DNA of 5,753 nucleotides from assembly GCA_023301405.1 (NCBI GenBank), contig JALZUX010000697.1, forward strand, positions 1 through 5,753. The letters run 5' to 3'. Of this stretch, positions 4,663 through 5,753 are shown piece by piece. Origin of the DNA: Granulosicoccaceae bacterium (GTDB lineage: Bacteria > Pseudomonadota > Gammaproteobacteria > Granulosicoccales > Granulosicoccaceae). Made by a program: the position numbers and the translations under genes. The notes below the pieces were generated by a model that saw only the letters and a list, made by a program, of their open reading frames with translations, was not told the DNA's origin and did not search any database. Within the stretch, counting starts at the first letter, position 1, and every line of letters starts with the position of its first letter.

Positions 4663-5753
4663 ATGACAGCTATCCCACAGGATGTAATCGATTCTGAAAA
4701 CCAGGCCGCAGATGCTGCGCTGTCTCACGACTATGAAGCACTTGGAGAACAGCTGGCAAGGCGTGGTATTGATATCAATGCCATTACAGAGAAAGTAGCG
4801 GCGTTTGGTGTTGCTGTACCGTCCTGGGGTGTCGGCACCGGTGGTACTCGCTTCGCTAGATTTCCGGGCCTCGGTGAACCCAGAGATATCTTCGACAAAC
4901 TGGACGACTGTGGTGTTATTCATCAGCTTACCGGTGCTACTCCGTCGGTATCTTTACACATACCCTGGGATAAAGCAGATGCTTCGGATCTGATCGCAAA
5001 AGCGCAGAGCAAAGGATTACGCTTCGATGCAATGAATTCAAATACGTTCCAGGATCAGGAGGGTCAAACATACTCTTACAAGTATGGATCTCTGAGCCAC
5101 ACAAACGCTGCCACCCGACAGCAAGCTATTGATCACAACATTGAGTGCATTGAACTGGGAAAAGCAATTGGTTCAAAAGCACTGACTGTCTGGGTTGGCG
5201 ATGGTTCTAATTTTCCCGGACAAACCAATCTAACCAAGCAGTTTGAACATTATCTGGACTCTGCAAAAGAAATTTACAAAACACTACCCGATGACTGGCG
5301 CCTGTACACAGAACACAAAATCTATGAACCTGCGTTCTACTCAACAGTGGTACAGGACTGGGGCACCAACTATCTGATTGCACAAACGCTCGGTGAAAAG
5401 GCCTACTGCCTGGTAGATCTGGGACACCATGCGCCGAACGTAAACATCGAGATGATCGTGGCACGATTGATTCAATTCAACAAACTGGGTGGTTTTCATT
5501 TTAATGACAGCAAATACGGTGATGACGACCTTGATACCGCTGCTATAGATCCGTTTCGACTCTTCCTGATATTTAACGAGCTGGTAGATGCTGATGAAAA
5601 AGGCACACTGGATAAAAACCTCGCACATATGCTCGATCAATCGCACAACGTTACTGACCCCATTGAAAGCCTGATGCAAAGTGCAATGGAAATACAGCGC
5701 GCCTACGCACAGGCGCTGTTGGTAGATCGCACCGCGCTTACAAGTTACCAGGA
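4663..5753 (+). CDS. rhaI: L-rhamnose isomerase, Pseudomonas stutzeri type (C-terminus cut by right edge)
   Basis: This metal-dependent TIM-barrel isomerase converts L-rhamnose to L-rhamnulose, the first catabolic step. The frame gives 363 residues from the ATG and runs off the window without a stop; relatives have about 430, so some 65 are missing. It closely resembles the P. stutzeri enzyme as I recall it, including SWGVGTGGTRFARFPG (54-69), FDAMNSNTF (121-129), SYKYGSLSHTNAATR (138-152) and VQDWGTNYLIAQTLG (230-244). Active-site residues known there as H101, W179, E219, D254, H281, D289 and D327 are all present two positions lower: H99 (LHIPW), W177 (TVWVGD), E217 (TEHK), D252 (VDLGHH), H279 (GFHFND), D287 (KYGDDD) and D325 (LDQSH). 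The broad-specificity P. stutzeri enzyme also acts on other sugars such as allose, but context indicates rhamnose. It follows rhaD by 10 bp and is surely cotranscribed. It is not the enteric RhaA subgroup. Confidence 0.95.
   Translation, partial: MTAIPQDVIDSENQAADAALSHDYEALGEQLARRGIDINAITEKVAAFGVAVPSWGVGTGGTRFARFPGLGEPRDIFDKLDDCGVIHQLTGATPSVSLHIPWDKADASDLIAKAQSKGLRFDAMNSNTFQDQEGQTYSYKYGSLSHTNAATRQQAIDHNIECIELGKAIGSKALTVWVGDGSNFPGQTNLTKQFEHYLDSAKEIYKTLPDDWRLYTEHKIYEPAFYSTVVQDWGTNYLIAQTLGEKAYCLVDLGHHAPNVNIEMIVARLIQFNKLGGFHFNDSKYGDDDLDTAAIDPFRLFLIFNELVDADEKGTLDKNLAHMLDQSHNVTDPIESLMQSAMEIQRAYAQALLVDRTALTSYQ

Noticed and set aside
5207..5679. Two overlapping antisense frames (85 and 112 codons) inside rhaI
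   Set aside because: They overlap each other in different frames and lie opposite highly conserved isomerase motifs, so they are shadows.

Overview
This window is the central part of an L-rhamnose uptake and catabolism locus. It holds two divergent transcription units around a shared control region at about 2422-2537. The gene order, leftward rhaR-rhaS-rhaT and rightward rhaD-rhaI, matches the arrangement described for Rhizobium leguminosarum (rhaRSTPQUK and rhaDI). The host is therefore probably a proteobacterium using this transporter-coupled form of the pathway, rather than the enteric rhaBAD/rhaT-symporter form. Base composition looks moderate (by eye about half G+C, intergenic stretches AT-rich), lower than typical rhizobia. 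A marine alpha- or gammaproteobacterium is possible, but genus cannot be read from this window.

Left arm (minus strand): rhaR, a DeoR-family repressor-type regulator, is followed after 37 bp by rhaS, a periplasmic rhamnose-binding protein with a signal peptide and a strong Shine-Dalgarno site. A 233 bp gap follows, holding an intrinsic-terminator-like hairpin and a second long inverted repeat. Then comes the N-terminal third or less of rhaT, a sugar ABC-transporter ATPase, cut off by the window edge. Permease, mutarotase and kinase genes would be expected beyond the left edge.

Control region: two face-to-face promoter candidates overlap. A 22 bp imperfect palindrome lies across the predicted rhaD transcription start, and a tandem 10 bp direct repeat sits just downstream of it. 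Both are plausible RhaR operator elements.

Right arm (plus strand): rhaD encodes a 704-residue fusion of a class II aldolase and a short-chain dehydrogenase. Ten bp later comes rhaI, an L-rhamnose isomerase of the Pseudomonas stutzeri type, truncated at the right edge after 363 codons. The Shine-Dalgarno site of rhaI overlaps the rhaD stop codon.

Together: RhaS captures rhamnose and RhaT powers import. RhaI isomerises L-rhamnose to L-rhamnulose, and a kinase outside the window would make rhamnulose-1-phosphate. RhaD would cleave that to DHAP and L-lactaldehyde, and its dehydrogenase domain probably oxidises the lactaldehyde. I see no tRNA, rRNA, CRISPR array, insertion sequence or phage-like gene, and no clearly unprecedented system. 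The most interesting parts are non-coding: the compact divergent control region and the two hairpins between rhaS and rhaT.
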